Shown here: positions 28,041-36,905 of the stretch, one piece after another | Layout of the letters: every line of letters begins with the position of its first letter | Numbering within the stretch: the stretch's first letter is position 1 | Assembly: GCF_900104115.1 (NCBI RefSeq) | Contig: NZ_FNJM01000002.1 | Location: 1 to 64,000 of the forward strand | Reading direction: 5' to 3' | Length of the DNA stretch: 64,000 nt | Source: Clostridium gasigenes | Lineage (GTDB): Bacteria; Bacillota; Clostridia; Clostridiales; Clostridiaceae | Translations under genes and position numbers: made by a program | Notes under the pieces: generated by a model | What the model was told of the DNA's origin: nothing | What the model saw: the letters and a program-made list of their open reading frames with translations, nothing else | The model's database searches: none

Positions 28041-28100
28041 TAGCACCCCTGGGGTGTAATAAATTGAATTAAATCCATTTATTACACCCCAGGGGTGCTA
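28041..28100. repeat. 24-bp perfect inverted pair of the CACCCC(T/A)GGGGTG palindrome
   Basis: Arms 28041-28064 and 28077-28100 are exact reverse complements (TAGCACCCCTGGGGTGTAAT plus four more bases). Each arm holds the 13-bp palindrome (28044-28056, 28085-28097). It fills the 84-base gap between dltD and the upstream aminotransferase gene. Not followed by a U run on the minus strand. Confidence 0.85.
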
Positions 28101-28107
28101 ATTTAAA

Positions 28108-29286
28108 TTATTTAATGCTCTCTACTATATATTTAACTTGTTCTTTTGTTAATTCTGGGTACACTGGTATTGCGAAAGTTCTATGTGAAAGATATTCTGA
28201 AACTGGCATATCTCCAACTTTGTATCCTGAATTTTTATAAGCTTTTTGAAGATGTAATGGTACTGGATAATAAACACCAGTTGCAACCCCTGCACTCTTT
28301 AATTTTTCTAGAACTTCTTCTCTATTTTCTGATTGTAATATATACATGTGATAAACATGCTCGTTACACTCTTTACATATTGGAGTTACTAAACTTTCAT
28401 TTTGTAATTCTTCATTATATATATTAACTATATCTCTTCTTTTTGAGTTCCAGTTTTTTATTTCTCTAAGTTTTACTCTAAGTATTGCAGCTTGAATTGC
28501 ATCTAATCTTGAGTTAAACCCTATTAAATAGTTGTAATATTTTAAAGGATTATAAACTGTATCATTTGCACCTTCCACTTTTGCTACTTCTTCTTTAATT
28601 CCATTTATTAAATTATAAGCTTTTTGTCCATTTTCTCCACTTCCATGAGTTCTTAAAGCTCTTATTATTATAGCTAAGTCATCATTATCAGTTACTATCA
28701 TTCCGCCGTCCCCTGCACAACCTAAGTTCTTAGTTGGGAAAAATGAGAAACATGAAACATCTCCAAGTGAACCTACATTTCTACCTTTATATTTTCCGCC
28801 TATTGCCTGGCATGCATCTTCTATTACTAGTAAGTTATGCTTTTTAGCTATTTCATTTATTTCGTCCATATCTGCAGATTGACCAAATATATGAATTGGC
28901 ATTATTGCCTTTGTTTTTGAAGTTATTTTTTCTTCTATTTTTGTTACATCTATATTGAAAGTATCCGCCGTTACATCTACAAATACAGGTGTTGCTCCAA
29001 CAGCTGATATACTCTCAGCTGTTGCAAAGAATGTGAATGGTGAAGTTATAACTTCATCCCCTTCCCCAATTCCCATTGCTTTTAAGGCTATTATTAAAGC
29101 ATCTGTTCCATTTCCTACTGATATAGCATGCTTTACCCCTATAAACTCAGCAAATTCTTTTTCAAATTCTATAACATTTGTGCCCATTATATAGTTAGCA
29201 GATGAAAGAACTTCTAAAGTTACCTTATTTAATTCTTCTGCAAGTGAGTTATATTGAGCTTTTAAATCTATTAAAGGTATATTCAT
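28108..29286 (-). CDS. DegT/DnrJ/EryC1 sugar aminotransferase
   Basis: 392 residues from ATG 29286 with GGAGAG upstream. PLP-fold type I: NGTDALIIALKAMGIGEGDEVI, VIEDACQAIGGKYKG (Asp for pyridine N) and the Schiff-base lysine in FSFFPTKNLGCAGDGG. An insertion after ALRTHGSGENGQKAYN contains the substrate loop. Transfers an amino group to a nucleotide-linked keto sugar; regiochemistry not readable. Cluster partners: a second aminotransferase, an LpxD-like acyltransferase and a GT2. Confidence 0.9.
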   Translation of the reverse strand: MNIPLIDLKAQYNSLAEELNKVTLEVLSSANYIMGTNVIEFEKEFAEFIGVKHAISVGNGTDALIIALKAMGIGEGDEVITSPFTFFATAESISAVGATPVFVDVTADTFNIDVTKIEEKITSKTKAIMPIHIFGQSADMDEINEIAKKHNLLVIEDACQAIGGKYKGRNVGSLGDVSCFSFFPTKNLGCAGDGGMIVTDNDDLAIIIRALRTHGSGENGQKAYNLINGIKEEVAKVEGANDTVYNPLKYYNYLIGFNSRLDAIQAAILRVKLREIKNWNSKRRDIVNIYNEELQNESLVTPICKECNEHVYHMYILQSENREEVLEKLKSAGVATGVYYPVPLHLQKAYKNSGYKVGDMPVSEYLSHRTFAIPVYPELTKEQVKYIVESIK

Positions 29287-29388
29287 GTTTTTACTCTCCT
29301 TAATCATATAAATTAGTGTAATTTGTATTTTTCCATGCTGAACTTAATTTTAAAATCTAGTTCAACATGAAATTCTATATTAGATTTA

Positions 29389-30582
29389 TTATTTTACTAA
29401 TAAAATTTCCTTAGTAATTTTTACCAATTCTTCAACTATATATTTTGCATCTTCTAATGCTAATGTGCTATATACTGGCAATGTTATTTCATTTATATAT
29501 TGAGCATATGCATTTGGATAATCTTCCATTTTATATCCTAGATTTTTATATAAAGTAAACATTGGTAGAGGTTTATAATGTACATTTGTTGAAATACCTT
29601 TTTCAGCCATTTTTATTATTAAAGTATTTCTTTGCTGTTCTGTAAAACCTTTTATTCTTAATGTATATAAATGATATGAACTTTCTGTTCCCTTATCATC
29701 TTTTGTAAATGGAGTTATAGCAAAATCCTCATTTTTCAATATATTATTATATATTTCAAATATTTCTTTTCTTCTTACTAGCATTTCTGGATACCTTGTT
29801 AATTGAACTCTTCCTATAGCTGCTGTAATATCAGTCATATTACACTTATAACCATCTGTTATAATGTCATAATCCCAAGCTCCTGGCTTTGTTTTTGCAA
29901 GGGCATCTTTTGATTGTCCATGTAATGATGTAATTTTAAAGTTTTTAAATAAATCTTCTTGTCCTTTAAAGTTATTATCATTAAAAGTTATTGCTCCACC
30001 TTCTGCTGTTGTAAAGTTTTTAACTGCATGGAAAGAAAACGTATGAAAATCACATTGTGACCCAACTTTTTCACCTTTATATTTTGCTCCAAAAGAATGT
30101 GCAGAATCACATATTATTATTATATCTTCTCTGTTCATATCTTTTAAAACTTTTTTAATTGCATCAAAATCACAAGGTACTCCTGCAAAATCTACTGGCA
30201 TTATTGCCTTTGTCTTATCTGTAATAGCTTCTGCTATTTTATCTTCATCCATAAAAAACGTATCTTTTTTAACATCTACATAAATAAGTTTTATTCCTCT
30301 ATGAATAGATACACTTGAAGTAGCTGTATAAGTATAAGGTGTTGTGATTACCTCATCACCTTCTTTAATATCAAAAATCTTTAATATTATTTCCATTGCC
30401 GCTGTTGCACTATTTAATGCTACTGCTTTATTAGATTCGCAATAAATTGCTAATTCATCTTCAAATTTCGCAAGATTTGGACCTGATGTTATCCATCCTG
30501 ATCTCATAACCTCTGCTACAGCAGTTATTTCTGCCTCTGTTATATCAGGAGGTGAAAACGGTATATTTCTTATATTTTCCAT
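29389..30582 (-). CDS. DegT/DnrJ/EryC1 sugar aminotransferase (ArnB/PseC-like)
   Basis: About 397 residues from ATG 30582 (in-frame ATG 30591 abuts the AAAGGA). Starts IPFSPPDITEAEITAVAEVM and WITSGPNLAKFE, the pattern of ArnB/PseC-type enzymes. Has IICDSAHSFGAKYKG and lysine in FHAVKNFTTAEGG. Would form a 4-amino-4-deoxy sugar nucleotide. No matching dehydratase is in the window besides gmd, so the keto-sugar must come from elsewhere or from the GDP-mannose branch. Confidence 0.9.
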   Translation of the reverse strand: MENIRNIPFSPPDITEAEITAVAEVMRSGWITSGPNLAKFEDELAIYCESNKAVALNSATAAMEIILKIFDIKEGDEVITTPYTYTATSSVSIHRGIKLIYVDVKKDTFFMDEDKIAEAITDKTKAIMPVDFAGVPCDFDAIKKVLKDMNREDIIIICDSAHSFGAKYKGEKVGSQCDFHTFSFHAVKNFTTAEGGAITFNDNNFKGQEDLFKNFKITSLHGQSKDALAKTKPGAWDYDIITDGYKCNMTDITAAIGRVQLTRYPEMLVRRKEIFEIYNNILKNEDFAITPFTKDDKGTESSYHLYTLRIKGFTEQQRNTLIIKMAEKGISTNVHYKPLPMFTLYKNLGYKMEDYPNAYAQYINEITLPVYSTLALEDAKYIVEELVKITKEILLVK

Positions 30583-30685
30583 TTTATTCATTCCTTTCAC
30601 CAATTGTAACTTATTTTATATTTTCCAATATATATTATACACCTTAATAATGTAGTGGTATATATTGAATTTATTTTATGATGCC

Positions 30686-31636
30686 TTATTTAGTAAACCA
30701 ACCCTTTATAAGTCCTATTCCTATGCTTGTATGTATAGTTAGATATATCCATAATAATTTTATAGGATTTTTTCCTGCTGCATATTTAAAATAAAACATT
30801 GTATATACCAATAAATATGGTACATAACATAATAATAAAGGTACTATAGTTTTAACTGCTAATAATATTGCTATTATATTATAAATTACAAATGCTACCG
30901 GAACCATTGTTATTATACTAAATTGTTTTGGATCTTGTTTTATAACTTTAGATTCCCAATATCCATAGTTAAACATTTGTTTTTTTATATCTTTATAGTT
31001 ATCTCTAGTGAAATAAGTAAACTTTATACTTGGGTCAAAAAGCATTTTACCGCCCTGTGCTCTAATTCTTTTATTAATATCATTATCTTGATTTTTAACT
31101 AACTCTTCATTGTAACCACCAACATTTTTCATGCTTTCTGTTTTGTAACAACCAAAACTAGCTGTATCTACATATTGTTTTTTATCTGAATATCTGTATG
31201 ATGCTGTTCCACCACCAAATAAAGTTCCTCTTGCTAATGCATAGTATTGTCCTATTTTAGTTTTTGCATCAAATGTAACTTTTCCGCCCACACATACTGC
31301 ATCATTTTCTTTTATTGATATAACGCTATTTCCTATAAATTCCTTATCAAATGTGGCATGTGCTCCAACAACAAAGCAATATTCTGTTTCTGAATTATTT
31401 AATCCAATATTAAAAGCTACTGCTTGTATTTTCTTAGGATTATTGAATAATTTTATATTGCTATATTCAGCCATTAACTTTTCTACTACTTTAGTAGTAT
31501 TATCTTTAGATTCGCCATCAATTATATATATTTGATACTTATCTTTTGAATATGTCTGATTTTCTAAACTTCTAATACATTCTTCTATAAAATTTTCTTC
31601 ATTATAAGTAGCTATTATTACTGTACATTCCACCAT
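30686..31636 (-). CDS. Family 2 glycosyltransferase (ExoA/succinoglycan type)
   Basis: 316 residues, ATG with GAGG. Motifs TVIIATYNEENFIEECIRS, YIIDGESKDNTT, and VKNQDNDINKRIRAQGGKM (ED-like acceptor motif as QDND), then two or three C-terminal hydrophobic helices (TMVPVAFVIYNIIAILLAV). Matches membrane-anchored GT2 enzymes such as ExoA. Stop adjoins the next gene's start region closely upstream. Confidence 0.88.
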   Translation of the reverse strand: MVECTVIIATYNEENFIEECIRSLENQTYSKDKYQIYIIDGESKDNTTKVVEKLMAEYSNIKLFNNPKKIQAVAFNIGLNNSETEYCFVVGAHATFDKEFIGNSVISIKENDAVCVGGKVTFDAKTKIGQYYALARGTLFGGGTASYRYSDKKQYVDTASFGCYKTESMKNVGGYNEELVKNQDNDINKRIRAQGGKMLFDPSIKFTYFTRDNYKDIKKQMFNYGYWESKVIKQDPKQFSIITMVPVAFVIYNIIAILLAVKTIVPLLLCYVPYLLVYTMFYFKYAAGKNPIKLLWIYLTIHTSIGIGLIKGWFTK

Positions 31637-32590
31637 TTATACCTCACTCATCATTTTAATTTTAAATTTTCTAAATTTTTTAGCATCTGATAATGATTCT
31701 GCTGGTGATCCTACCATAACTTCATTGTTATCTACGGATTTATTAATTACAGCACCCATACCTATAGTTACATTTTCTCCAATTGTTATTCCATTTATTA
31801 CTGATGTGTTTGGTGCAACCCACGTGTTTTTGCCAACTATGCAACTACCACTAATTTCAGCACAAGCTGTTATTGTACAATTTTCTCCAATAACACAGTT
31901 ATGTGCAATGTGTACGTGATCATCTATTTTCACATAATTCTTTATTATAGTAGGATTAATAGTTCCTGAACATATTGTTGTAATTGCTCCAATTTCAACA
32001 TTATCTTCTATTATTACTCCTCCAATATGTGGTATTCTATAGTTGATTCCAGATTCATCTTTTTCAAACCCAAAACCAAATCCTCCAATAACACAATTTT
32101 CTCTTATTATACAATTCTCACCTATAGTTACGTTATCTTTTATTTTAGCTCCAGCCATAACAATAGTATTTTGTCCTATTTTAACGTTCTTTCCTATATA
32201 ACATGTAGGTTCAATAAAAACACTTTCATGTATATCTGAGGATTCTGATATATAAGATCCATTTATTAATTCAATATTTATTTTATTTTTTTCTTCATTT
32301 TTTAAAACTACATTAACTACTCTTGCATACTCGTATCTAGGGTTTTCTGCAAAAACATAGGTATTTTTCCCGAATTTTATTTTACTTTTATATTCCTGTT
32401 TTAATATTATAAAACAGTCTTCTATATTATTAACTATTTCTACAAGTTCCTCACTATATTTTTTGAAAAATATTATAGTGTTTTTTTTAATATTTCCTAT
32501 AGTTGATACTCCATTTATTTCTATATCTTCATTTTGGATTATATCTACATATCCAATTGTATTTATTATTTTTGAACTTATAATTTTCAT
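31637..32590 (-). CDS. LpxD-like sugar N-acyltransferase (left-handed beta-helix)
   Basis: 317 residues. N-terminal about 100 residues resemble the LpxD uridine-binding domain; then hexapeptide repeats (CYIGKNVKIGQNTIV, AGAKIKDNVTIGENC, HVHIAHNCVIGENCTI) form a beta-helix, with the histidine of HIAHNCVIG as likely base. Firmicutes lack lipid A, so the acceptor is probably an amino-sugar nucleotide made by the two aminotransferases. Stop is one base before the GT2 start codon. Confidence 0.88.
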   Translation of the reverse strand: MKIISSKIINTIGYVDIIQNEDIEINGVSTIGNIKKNTIIFFKKYSEELVEIVNNIEDCFIILKQEYKSKIKFGKNTYVFAENPRYEYARVVNVVLKNEEKNKINIELINGSYISESSDIHESVFIEPTCYIGKNVKIGQNTIVMAGAKIKDNVTIGENCIIRENCVIGGFGFGFEKDESGINYRIPHIGGVIIEDNVEIGAITTICSGTINPTIIKNYVKIDDHVHIAHNCVIGENCTITACAEISGSCIVGKNTWVAPNTSVINGITIGENVTIGMGAVINKSVDNNEVMVGSPAESLSDAKKFRKFKIKMMSEV

Positions 32591-32605
32591 TATAATATTC
32601 TCCTT

Positions 32606-33337
32606 CTACTCTGTTATTTTAAAGTCTTTTTTCTCATAGCTCTTTATATTTCCAGCTATATCATTATTCATTTTTCTTAGTTTAAACCCTAAAAATTCTT
32701 TTAATCTATCTTGATTATTAAGGCTTTTTTCTTTCCACCATATAGGATGAGTTAAAAATTGTATTTTTTCATTATCTATATCTTTAAGTAGTTTACACAT
32801 ACAATCTTCTCTCCATAAACCTTTACTATCTGAAATATATTTAAATTGTTTAAAGAATTTTTGTGAATATGTGTTTATATATTTCCCAAGTTTTAAATCA
32901 CTATTTAATACAATTTCAGATGGTCTATGAAAAGATACAGATTCTATATCTATGTCTAAATGGGTATTTAAAATCCCGCATTCTTTTTCAATACAAAATA
33001 ACATATCATCAATAGTTTTACATTCATGGCAAGTTTCATCAAAGTGTAATCCTACTTCATGTCCTAATGATATAATTTCATTAATTATTTTAGTATATCT
33101 ATCTTCAAAAACATTATAAAAAGGAGAATTTATCCATATGAAATAACATGCTATTACACCCCTATTTGCTTCTATTTTAGCCATTTGTAATGCTGCATCT
33201 AAGTCTAAATCTACATCATGCCTTATTATTATTTGTTTACCATTAATTTTTTCTTTTAAGAAACCACTTTTATATCCTGCTTCTTTTATTTTTGTTATAA
33301 TTTCATTATAATGTTCAAATGAAAAATCACATTTCAT
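32606..33337 (-). CDS. Polysaccharide deacetylase-like protein
   Basis: 243 residues, GAGGAG before ATG. NodB-type motifs: IIIRHDVDLDLDAA (HDVD), GHEVGLHFDE (H-x4-H metal pair) and VSFHRPSE. No signal peptide, so it acts in the cytoplasm, perhaps on a nucleotide sugar or lipid-linked intermediate. First gene of the leftward amino-sugar/dlt run. Confidence 0.78.
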   Translation of the reverse strand: MKCDFSFEHYNEIITKIKEAGYKSGFLKEKINGKQIIIRHDVDLDLDAALQMAKIEANRGVIACYFIWINSPFYNVFEDRYTKIINEIISLGHEVGLHFDETCHECKTIDDMLFCIEKECGILNTHLDIDIESVSFHRPSEIVLNSDLKLGKYINTYSQKFFKQFKYISDSKGLWREDCMCKLLKDIDNEKIQFLTHPIWWKEKSLNNQDRLKEFLGFKLRKMNNDIAGNIKSYEKKDFKITE

Positions 33338-33425
33338 AATATTTCTCTCCTCATTTTCAGAAATTTAGTTTTTTTAGATTGCTAAATATATATAAATTAA
33401 AAATTCCTATTATTTTACTAAATTT

Positions 33426-33434
33426 ATTATAACA
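33426..33434 (-). promoter_or_regulatory. Extended -10 promoter of the amino-sugar/dlt run
   Basis: TGTTATAAT on the minus strand, 89 bases before the ATG at 33337. No clear -35 element. Confidence 0.5.
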
Positions 33435-33472
33435 CAAAACAATCCTAAAATATGTAAACACTAGTTTGCTAC

Positions 33473-33543
33473 TTTAGGTCTTTAAAAAAAATAACAAGTC
33501 AAAGTGGATATACATTGACTTGTTATTTTTTGAAAATGACTTA
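33473..33543 (-). terminator. prfC terminator; hairpin repeat family, copy c
   Basis: 17-bp arms (about 33486-33502 and 33515-33531; core AACAAGTCAA / TTGACTTGTT) with A and T runs, inside the outer TTTAGGTC / GACTTAA ends. It starts directly after the prfC stop, with a U8 run on the minus strand. Confidence 0.8.
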
Positions 33544-33548
33544 ACAAA

Positions 33549-35144
33549 TTAGTCGTCGCTTTTACCTACTCCTGAAAGAACTAGCCCTTCATTATGTTGC
33601 AACGCCCAGCTAATACCCCAGTCATTTTGGAATATAAGTATGTTTCTACCTTTAAAGTCCTTAACTTTTTTTGTATCTGAAGTTAAGTTTAATTTATCTG
33701 CCTCTATTTCTTGATTTTCTATCCATCTTGCATATCTATAGGAAAGTCTATCCATTTTGATTTCAACATTATATTCATGGTTTAATCTGTATTCTAGAAC
33801 TTCAAATTGCAAAGCTCCTACAACTCCAACTATTATTTCTTCCATCCCTATGTGGAGTTCTCTAAATACTTGGATTCCACCTTCTTGTGCAATTTGTGTA
33901 ACACCTTTAACGAATTGTTTTCTCTTCATTGTATCTTCTGGTCTTACTCTTGCAAAATGTTCTGGAGCGAAAGTTGGTATTCCTTCAAATTTAAATTTCT
34001 TTGAAGGTGCACAAAGTGTATCTCCTATTGAGAATATACCTGGATCAAATACTCCGATTATATCTCCTGCATATGCTTCTTCAACTATTTCTCTATCTTG
34101 AGCCATAAATTGTTGAGGTTGAGCAAGTTTTAGCTTTTTGCCACCTTGCATATGGAATACATCTTCACCCTTAGTGAATTTACCTGAACATATTCTCATA
34201 AATGCAATTCTATCTCTATGAGCTTTATTCATGTTTGCTTGTATCTTAAATACGAAAGCTGAGAAATTATCTTCAAATGGATCTATAGTTCCAACGCTTG
34301 AGTTCCTTGGAAGTGGTGATGTAGTCATGTCTAAAAAATGTTCTAAAAATGGCTCTACACCGAAGTTTGTTAATGCTGACCCGAAGAATACTGGTGTTAA
34401 TTCTCCTGTTCTAACAGCTTCTAAATCAAGATCATCTCCAGCTATATCTAAAAGTTCTATATCTTCCATTAGCTTTTGATGAAGACCTACTCCTAATATT
34501 TCTCTAAACTTTGGATCATCTATAGCACCTTCTATTGCGTCTACTGCCTTTGCTCCATGGTTCCCAGCTTTAAAAGCTATGATTCTCTTATTGTCTCTTT
34601 CATAAACACCTTTAAAGTCACTACCGGAACCAATTGGCCAGTTCATTGGATAAGTTTTAATTCTAAGTTCATTTTCTATGTCGTCTAATAATTTAAATGG
34701 ATCTTGAGCTTCTCTATCCATTTTATTTATGAATGTAAATATAGGCATTTCTCTAAGTGAAGCAACTTGGAATAGTTTTCTTGTTTGATCTTCTATACCC
34801 TTAGCCGCATCTACAACCATAACTGCACTATCTGCAGCCATAAGTGTTCTATATGTATCCTCTGAGAAATCTTGATGTCCTGGAGTATCTAGTATGTTAA
34901 TACAATTATTATTATAATTAAATTGCATAACTGATGAAGTAACTGATATACCTCTTTGTTTTTCAATTTCCATCCAATCAGAAACTGCATGTGTTGAAGC
35001 TTTTCTTGCCTTTACTGACCCTGCAAGTCTTATAGCACCACCATATAACAGAAATTTTTCTGTTAATGTAGTTTTACCCGCATCAGGATGAGATATGATA
35101 GCGAAAGTTCTTCTTTTCTCTATTTCATTTATATAATCAACCAA
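33549..35144 (-). CDS. prfC: Peptide chain release factor 3
   Basis: 531 residues; TTG start with AAGGAGG eight bases upstream. GTPase motifs: ISHPDAGKTTLTEKFLL (G1), DTPGHQDFSEDTYR (G3), FINKMDREAQDP (G4). C-terminal domain includes FARVRPEDTMKRKQF and VGVVGALQFEVLEYRL. A translational GTPase that recycles RF1/RF2. Full length for the family. Confidence 0.97.
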   Translation of the reverse strand: MVDYINEIEKRRTFAIISHPDAGKTTLTEKFLLYGGAIRLAGSVKARKASTHAVSDWMEIEKQRGISVTSSVMQFNYNNNCINILDTPGHQDFSEDTYRTLMAADSAVMVVDAAKGIEDQTRKLFQVASLREMPIFTFINKMDREAQDPFKLLDDIENELRIKTYPMNWPIGSGSDFKGVYERDNKRIIAFKAGNHGAKAVDAIEGAIDDPKFREILGVGLHQKLMEDIELLDIAGDDLDLEAVRTGELTPVFFGSALTNFGVEPFLEHFLDMTTSPLPRNSSVGTIDPFEDNFSAFVFKIQANMNKAHRDRIAFMRICSGKFTKGEDVFHMQGGKKLKLAQPQQFMAQDREIVEEAYAGDIIGVFDPGIFSIGDTLCAPSKKFKFEGIPTFAPEHFARVRPEDTMKRKQFVKGVTQIAQEGGIQVFRELHIGMEEIIVGVVGALQFEVLEYRLNHEYNVEIKMDRLSYRYARWIENQEIEADKLNLTSDTKKVKDFKGRNILIFQNDWGISWALQHNEGLVLSGVGKSDD

Positions 35145-35217
35145 ATTATTTTCCTCCTTGATTTATGTATCCTAATTATTTATTATAACCTAATATATTA
35201 TAACTTAAAAGTAGAAG

Positions 35218-35331
35218 TTATAATAGTGTTACACTGCTACTATCACCTTTAATCACTATTTCTAGATATTCTTCACTATCTTCAAGAACATACATTGGAT
35301 CCACTGTATGGTAGATTTTATAATTTTGCAT
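35218..35331 (-). CDS. Small 37-residue acidic ORF, function unknown
   Basis: ATG 35331 with GGAG seven bases upstream and stop TAA 35218. The product begins MQNYKIYHTVDPMYVL and continues with DSEEYLEIVIKGDSSS. Strong SD and acidic codon pattern suggest a real micro-gene. The rest of the gap 35145-35477 holds nothing more than AT-rich sequence and one palindrome copy at its left end. Confidence 0.5.
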   Translation of the reverse strand: MQNYKIYHTVDPMYVLEDSEEYLEIVIKGDSSSVTLL

Positions 35332-35460
35332 TTAACCTCTCCTTAAAAACATCTGATATACCCTAAGCTAAACAGCTTGTATCTTACTATTATACCCACT
35401 AAAATATATTTAAACAACATTCCCTATAAAAAAGAAATTTAGGATTCACATGTATTTTTG

Positions 35461-35473
35461 CACCCCTGGGGTG
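35461..35473. repeat. CACCCCTGGGGTG palindrome, left of the phosphatase gene
   Basis: Five bases before the stop codon end of the histidine phosphatase gene, i.e. just downstream of that gene. Same orientation as the copy at 36129-36141, giving direct repeats around the gene. Confidence 0.85.
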
Positions 35474-35477
35474 TTAT

Positions 35478-36110
35478 CTATTCATTAAATTCTTTTCGTG
35501 AATATTCATGATGTTCCATACATGCTAAATTAAGAATTTTATACCCGTCTTCATTAAAGTCTATTTCTGTAAGACTTGTTTGTTTTATAAACGGAGGCTT
35601 AACTATTGAATCTATTTCTTGATTTTGAAGCATATTTAAAAATCCTTTTAAAGTTACTGTATGGGTAACTATAAGTATAGTTTTTCCTTTTTCTTTTTCT
35701 AATATTTTAGTAATAGTATTATAACTTCTCTCTCTAGATTCATAATAATTTTCCCCATCAACTGAAATATATTTTGATGGTAAGTTCCAAAAATTAAAGT
35801 GATTTTCTTCACTAAGCTCTTTTATTTCATCTTGACATAGACCTTCCCATTGTCCCATGTTTATTTCTCTTAACCCATCATCTGCTAACAATTCTATATC
35901 TCTATCACCTTTTATTATCTCTGCTGTTTCATACGCTCTGCCACTTGGGCTTGAATATATAACATCTATATGTAAATCCTTCATTCTATCTCTTAACCAT
36001 TTACCTTGTTCACGTCCAAGCTCAGTTAAAGGAGAATTTCCAAAGCCTTGCATAATACCTTTTGTGTTCCACTCTGTTTCCCCATGTCTTGTAATATATA
36101 ATTTTGTCAT
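35478..36110 (-). CDS. Histidine phosphatase family (phosphoglycerate mutase-like)
   Basis: About 210 residues from ATG 36110, AGGAGG seven bases upstream (in-frame ATG 36131 is inside the palindrome region). Motifs: LYITRHGETEWNTKG (catalytic His), SSPSGRAYETAEII, LREINMGQWEGL, VTHTVTLKGFLN. Probably a broad sugar- or alpha-ribazole-type phosphatase; no true glycolytic mutase signature can be claimed. Flanked by CACCCCTGGGGTG on both sides. Confidence 0.88.
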   Translation of the reverse strand: MTKLYITRHGETEWNTKGIMQGFGNSPLTELGREQGKWLRDRMKDLHIDVIYSSPSGRAYETAEIIKGDRDIELLADDGLREINMGQWEGLCQDEIKELSEENHFNFWNLPSKYISVDGENYYESRERSYNTITKILEKEKGKTILIVTHTVTLKGFLNMLQNQEIDSIVKPPFIKQTSLTEIDFNEDGYKILNLACMEHHEYSRKEFNE

Positions 36111-36128
36111 AATTATTCCTCCTTTAGT

Positions 36129-36141
36129 CACCCCTGGGGTG
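36129..36141. repeat. CACCCCTGGGGTG palindrome, right of the phosphatase gene
   Basis: Lies in the leader of the phosphatase gene, 19 bases before ATG 36110, immediately upstream of AGGAGG. It could therefore affect both transcription and leader structure. Confidence 0.85.
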
Positions 36142-36216
36142 TAATTTATTCCATCATTTCAAATACTATAATAATGAAACAATTTAATTTATCTCGTTGT
36201 TTTAAACATTAGAAAA

Positions 36217-36280
36217 GTGAGGATTAATTTAATCCTCACTGATAATTTAATCCCTACTGAGTAATTTAATCCTCACTGAT
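36217..36280 (-). terminator. Terminator with tandem repeated 5-prime arms
   Basis: On the minus strand three copies of a roughly 19-bp unit (GTGAGGATTAAATTA-type; one copy reads AGTAGGGATTAAATTA) run in tandem, and the last pairs with AATCCTCAC (36231-36239) to make a hairpin followed by TTTT. All three 5-prime arms could compete for one 3-prime arm. Confidence 0.65.
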
Positions 36281-36283
36281 AAT

Positions 36284-36868
36284 TTAGACTAACTTTATTT
36301 GATTTACTTCTATTTTATCTACTTCAATAATTTCTAAAATTTTATCTGATCTTTCTTTTGTTAATCCTGTGATTATTGTATATTTTACATTTTCAGCTTC
36401 TAGGAAACTTAAAATTGCTTTATCTACTGCCTTTGCAACTTCTTCATCTTGCCATCTTACTCCATCCTTTGAATAACCAAACTCTCTTGGAACAAAGAAT
36501 ATATGATTATACTTTGGTAGATCCCTTAACGCTAAAACATATAAATCTTTTAATATTTCTATTTCTTTTACAGTTCTCTTTTTATCCCCTAACATAAATC
36601 TACCGTATATGTATGGTACAAAGGTTGCATAATCAGTTATTGCATAGTCAACTTCATTTAAACCATCTTCTAAATGAAGTTGTCCTAAGTATATTCCATA
36701 TTGCTCTGCTATGTTTTCAATCATTCCTTTATCTCTTAAATACTCTGTACTATATTCTGTAGCAACCCCTACATTTAAATCTCTTATTTTTAATTCAACA
36801 TATAATTGTTGTATTAAAGTTGTTTTTCCACATCTTGGTCCACCTAAAATAGCAATTCTATTTGGCAT
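36284..36868 (-). CDS. NadR-like/AAA P-loop nucleotide-binding protein
   Basis: 194 residues, GGAGG before ATG. Walker A in AILGGPRCGKTTLIQQLY at the N-terminus, ATEYSTEYLRDKG, and a C-terminal IITGLTKERSDKI. Resembles the AAA_28/NadR C-terminal kinase fold (small-molecule kinase-like). Substrate unknown. Its stop is followed by the repeat-armed terminator. Confidence 0.7.
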   Translation of the reverse strand: MPNRIAILGGPRCGKTTLIQQLYVELKIRDLNVGVATEYSTEYLRDKGMIENIAEQYGIYLGQLHLEDGLNEVDYAITDYATFVPYIYGRFMLGDKKRTVKEIEILKDLYVLALRDLPKYNHIFFVPREFGYSKDGVRWQDEEVAKAVDKAILSFLEAENVKYTIITGLTKERSDKILEIIEVDKIEVNQIKLV

Positions 36869-36905
36869 TAATTATTCCTCCAAAGTTTAGACATATTAAA
36901 ATGCC

